A DNA stretch of 36,310 bases from Elusimicrobiota bacterium (GTDB taxonomy: Bacteria; Elusimicrobiota; Elusimicrobia; O2-12-FULL-59-9). Below the pieces are notes generated by a model, which did no database searches, had not been told where the DNA came from, and saw only the letters and a list, made by a program, of their open reading frames with translations. Below, in pieces: positions 34,427 to 36,310 of this stretch. Position numbers and translations under genes: made by a program. Position 1 is the stretch's first letter, and each line of letters begins with the position of its first letter. The stretch covers positions 1-36,310 of the forward strand of contig JACQRQ010000268.1 of NCBI GenBank assembly GCA_016206405.1, written 5' to 3'.

Positions 34427-34852
34427 TCATTCCACCTCGATGCCCATGCTGCGCGCCGTCCCGCGGACCATCTGCATGGCCGGCTCCAGCGCGTCGGTAT
34501 TTAAATCGGGCATTTTCTTGCGGGCGACCTCCTCGAGCTGGACCCGGGTGATTTTGCCCACTTTATTGCGGTTGGGCTCGCCCGAGGCCTTGGCCAATCC
34601 GGCCGCGCGCTTAAGCAGCGCCGAAACGGGGGGCATTTTCGTGATGAAAATGAAGGAACGGTCCTCATACACCGTAATGACGACCGGAATCGTCATGCCC
34701 GCTTCCATGCTTTTGGTGCGCTCGTTGAATTGCTTGCAAAACTCCATGATGTTGACCCCGTGCTGGCCCAAGGCCGGGCCGACCGGAGGCGCCGGGTTCG
34801 CCGCGCCGGCTGGAATTTGAAGTTTTATCTGCGTCTTTATCTTTTTCGCCAT
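34427..34852 (-). CDS. rplK: 50S ribosomal protein L11
   Basis: Complete 141-aa L11 of the GTPase-associated centre, with [31 protein letters not shown] at the N-terminus and [10 protein letters not shown] at the C-terminus, all standard. It sits between nusG (31 nt upstream) and rplA (1 nt downstream), the usual order. Confidence 0.98.
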   Translation of the reverse strand: MAKKIKTQIKLQIPAGAANPAPPVGPALGQHGVNIMEFCKQFNERTKSMEAGMTIPVVITVYEDRSFIFITKMPPVSALLKRAAGLAKASGEPNRNKVGKITRVQLEEVARKKMPDLNTDALEPAMQMVRGTARSMGIEVE

Positions 34853-34883
34853 AATTACGCTCCGTCCGAATTTAAATGCTCCG

Positions 34884-35486
34884 TCAAAGTTTTTCCACCT
34901 GCAGGTAATCCAACTCCACCGGCGTCGGCCGGCCGAAGATGGTCACCATGGCCTTGAGTTTGGCCTTTTCGTCGTTGCACTCTTCCACCACGCCGATAAA
35001 GTGCCGGAATGGGCCGTCGGAAATCCGCACGTTTTCGCCCTTCTCAAATTGGACGGCCGGCTTGGGCTTGGCCTCGCTGGAAATTCGCGTCAGGTCCAGG
35101 ATGCCCTTGACCTCGCTTTCCGGAAGCGCGGTCGGCTTGGGCTCTCCCAAAAAGCCGGTCACGCCGGGAACTCCTTTCACGAACCAATACGTCTCGTTGT
35201 CGACCACCATCTCGACCATGACGTAGCCCGGGAAAAATTTTCGCTTGCGAACCACCTTCTTGCTGCGGACCACCTCCACCACTTCCTCGGTCGGGATCAG
35301 GAGGCTGAAAATCTTATGCGCGAGACCCAGGGACTGAATCTTCTCCTCCAGTATCCTTTTGACCTTGTCCTCAAAACCGGACTGCGTGTGAATAATGTAC
35401 CAGCCTTTGTTCATTGGGGTTGGCTCCTGCCGTTTAGGGTCTGCGTAAATCCCCGGTGTTTCAGTTTCGGCGGCTTGCTCGTTCAT
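34884..35486 (-). CDS. nusG: Transcription termination/antitermination factor NusG
   Basis: NusG couples RNA polymerase to Rho and to ribosomes. The NGN domain ([25 protein letters not shown]) and C-terminal KOW domain ([20 protein letters not shown]) are complete. As called from 35486 it has 200 aa and an N-terminal extension of 24 residues; ATG 35414 with AGGAG upstream would give a typical protein beginning [10 protein letters not shown]. Either start is possible. Precedes rplK as usual. Confidence 0.96.
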   Translation of the reverse strand: MNEQAAETETPGIYADPKRQEPTPMNKGWYIIHTQSGFEDKVKRILEEKIQSLGLAHKIFSLLIPTEEVVEVVRSKKVVRKRKFFPGYVMVEMVVDNETYWFVKGVPGVTGFLGEPKPTALPESEVKGILDLTRISSEAKPKPAVQFEKGENVRISDGPFRHFIGVVEECNDEKAKLKAMVTIFGRPTPVELDYLQVEKL

Positions 35487-35508
35487 TGAGTCCGGCTCCC
35501 GGTCCCCG

Positions 35509-35703
35509 TCATTTACCCAACAGGGAACCCATAAAAATGGATAGAAGAAAATCCACGGCGCTCACAAAAAGCGACAGGACGACGACCAAAACGATGACCA
35601 CCGTCGTAGAGCCGAGCATCTGCTGCCGGCTCAGCCATGTGACTTTCCGGAGCTCGGAGACCACTTCCTTAAAAAATTGGCCGGTTATCGCAAGGGGATT
35701 CAT
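35509..35703 (-). CDS. secE: Preprotein translocase subunit SecE
   Basis: A 64-aa single-span SecE with the conserved amphipathic helix FFKEVVSELRKVTWLSRQQ followed by one membrane helix (about 30-55). It braces SecY in the Sec translocon. It lies between tRNA-Trp and nusG, as in most bacteria. Confidence 0.95.
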   Translation of the reverse strand: MNPLAITGQFFKEVVSELRKVTWLSRQQMLGSTTVVIVLVVVLSLFVSAVDFLLSIFMGSLLGK

Positions 35704-35755
35704 AGAATTAAGCGCCCCCTCTCCGGGCGCGGACTTCGCCGCGACGCTGAGCCTG

Positions 35756-35827
35756 CGGGAGCGGAGGGACTCGAACCCTCAGTCCTGGTTTTGGAGACCA
35801 GTAGTTTAGCCATTAACCGACGCTCCC
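35756..35827 (-). tRNA. trnW: tRNA-Trp (anticodon CCA)
   Basis: On the minus strand the 7-bp acceptor stem GGGAGCG/CGCTCCC closes the cloverleaf. The anticodon arm is CTGGT-CTCCAAA-ACCAG, giving anticodon CCA, and the T arm has GGTTCGAGTCC. The discriminator is G, and CCA is not encoded. About 72 nt. It has the conserved position before secE-nusG. Confidence 0.95.
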
Positions 35828-35867
35828 CGAAACCTCGGAGCCACCGCCGCGACCGCGCTCTAGGGGC

Positions 35868-35900
35868 AAAAAACGGCCCGCCGGAACGCCGCGGGGCCGT
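35868..35900 (-). terminator. Intrinsic-terminator-like hairpin between rpmG and tRNA-Trp
   Basis: On the minus strand a 7-bp GC-rich stem (ACGGCCC pairing with GGGCCGT, inner bases also partly complementary) is followed directly by TTTTTT. It lies between a strong promoter and tRNA-Trp, so it may end tuf-rpmG transcripts or attenuate the downstream operon. Confidence 0.7.
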
Positions 35901-35920
35901 CCCAACGACAGGGTTGGCGT

Positions 35921-35929
35921 ATTATAGCA
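35921..35929 (-). promoter_or_regulatory. Extended -10 promoter upstream of tRNA-Trp-secE-nusG
   Basis: Minus-strand TGCTATAAT: a consensus -10 (TATAAT, 35921-35926) with the extended TGn. Transcription would start near 35914, a few bases after the rpmG stop. The first transcribed bases include CCAAC...GTTGG, which can form a small hairpin before the terminator-like one. Confidence 0.7.
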
Positions 35930-35941
35930 AATCCGGGCCGC

Positions 35942-36094
35942 TCACTTCACCTCTTTGTGCAGCGTGTGCTTGCCGCAATGGCCGCAAAACTTTTTCAGCT
36001 CCAGCTTGAATGTTTTCTTTCGGCCTCGGGCAAAATGATAGTTTCTGTTCTTGCAAGAGGTGCAGCCCAAAGTTATGATTACGCGATCAGCCAT
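35942..36094 (-). CDS. rpmG: 50S ribosomal protein L33
   Basis: A 50-aa L33 missing from the ORF track because of its size. It reads MADRVIITLGCTSCKNRNYH with a second pair in KKFCGHCGKHTLHKE, so it is the zinc-binding (two CxxC) form. ATG at 36092-36094, TGA at 35942-35944. It lies between tuf and tRNA-Trp, the standard location. Confidence 0.95.
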   Translation of the reverse strand: MADRVIITLGCTSCKNRNYHFARGRKKTFKLELKKFCGHCGKHTLHKEVK

Positions 36095-36130
36095 TTATGA
36101 GATCCGCCTTGAAGTTTTCCACCATCTATC

Positions 36131-36183
36131 GGTCCACCAGTGGTAGAGTGGTCCAGTGGTAAAGTGATCAAAGCGATCACTCA
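36131..36183 (-). repeat. Octamer array G between tuf and rpmG
   Basis: On the minus strand, after a GAGTGATC head that includes the tuf stop codon, come CACTTTAC- and CACTCTAC-type units ending in CCACTGGTGGAC. That terminal segment matches the end of array D. It separates two genes that are normally close together. Confidence 0.85.
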
Positions 36184-36310
36184 ACAATCTGGCCGACGAC
36201 TCCGGCGCCGACGGTGTGGCCGCCTTCCCGGATGGCGAAACGCAGCCCGTTTTCCATCGCCACCGGGCACATCAGCTCCACCACCACCTCCACGCTGTCG
36301 CCGGGCATCA
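36177..36310 (-). CDS. tuf: Elongation factor Tu, C-terminal end (partial)
   Basis: The last 43 residues of EF-Tu, cut by the window edge. [38 protein letters not shown] and GQIVE match the third domain of EF-Tu. Stop TGA at 36177-36179, lying at the edge of octamer array G. First visible gene of the tuf-rpmG-tRNA-Trp-secE-nusG-rplKA block. Confidence 0.96.
   Translation of the reverse strand, partial: MPGDSVEVVVELMCPVAMENGLRFAIREGGHTVGAGVVGQIVE

Overview
This 36.3 kb window of GC-rich (about 60%) bacterial DNA looks like a chromosomal segment of an uncultured, free-living, deep-branching bacterium. The clues are many cobalamin-type radical SAM genes, a K+-dependent membrane pyrophosphatase, a short citrate synthase/succinyl-CoA ligase cluster, and an 8-bp repeat family (CACTCTAC) scattered between genes. 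Groundwater Elusimicrobiota or Omnitrophota are my best guess from remembered genome style. That placement is inference; no marker here settles it.

Region 1 (1-9626, +) is a respiratory molybdenum-enzyme locus: catalytic, iron-sulfur, chaperone and haem subunits of a type II DMSO-reductase/NXR-NarG-like enzyme. A TatA, a three-gene molybdenum-cofactor block (moeA, mobA, moaA) and a small radical SAM gene follow. Spacing is tight and several genes overlap, so structural subunits, export and cofactor supply are probably co-expressed. The MoeA lacks the domain that normally carries DNSAMDGYA.

Region 2 (9723-15861) holds a membrane-anchored Sel1-repeat protein (+). On the minus strand it has a secreted protein of unknown function, a thiolase, a DUF3307 membrane protein and a CHASE2 adenylate cyclase. 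Several clear sigma70-type promoters lie here, some placed so that the mRNA would be almost leaderless.

Region 3 (15941-26929, +) is a run of translationally coupled genes: a nucleotidyltransferase-like protein, three cobalamin-type radical SAM proteins, two methyltransferases, a frameshifted radical SAM/SPASM gene, a GT87-type membrane glycosyltransferase and a polysaccharide-type flippase. I read it as an undescribed pathway for a modified envelope glycan or lipid. It is the best candidate here for a new system.

Region 4 (26635-29982, -) is gltA-sucC-sucD. An inverted pair of 8-bp repeat arrays lies between sucC and sucD. Region 5 is a CNNM/CBS membrane protein fused to a PTS EIIA domain (+), convergent with hppA (-).

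Region 6 (33742-36310, -) is the universal tuf-rpmG-tRNA-Trp-secE-nusG-rplK-rplA block, with tuf cut by the window edge. hppA follows rplA where rplJL-rpoBC would usually be. A strong extended -10 promoter and an intrinsic-terminator-like hairpin lie between rpmG and tRNA-Trp.

No gene-free stretch exceeds 300 bases. The longer gaps (10680-10834, 11573-11690, 27520-27622, 35828-35941) hold repeats or regulatory signals. I saw no CRISPR array, insertion sequence, integrase or rRNA.
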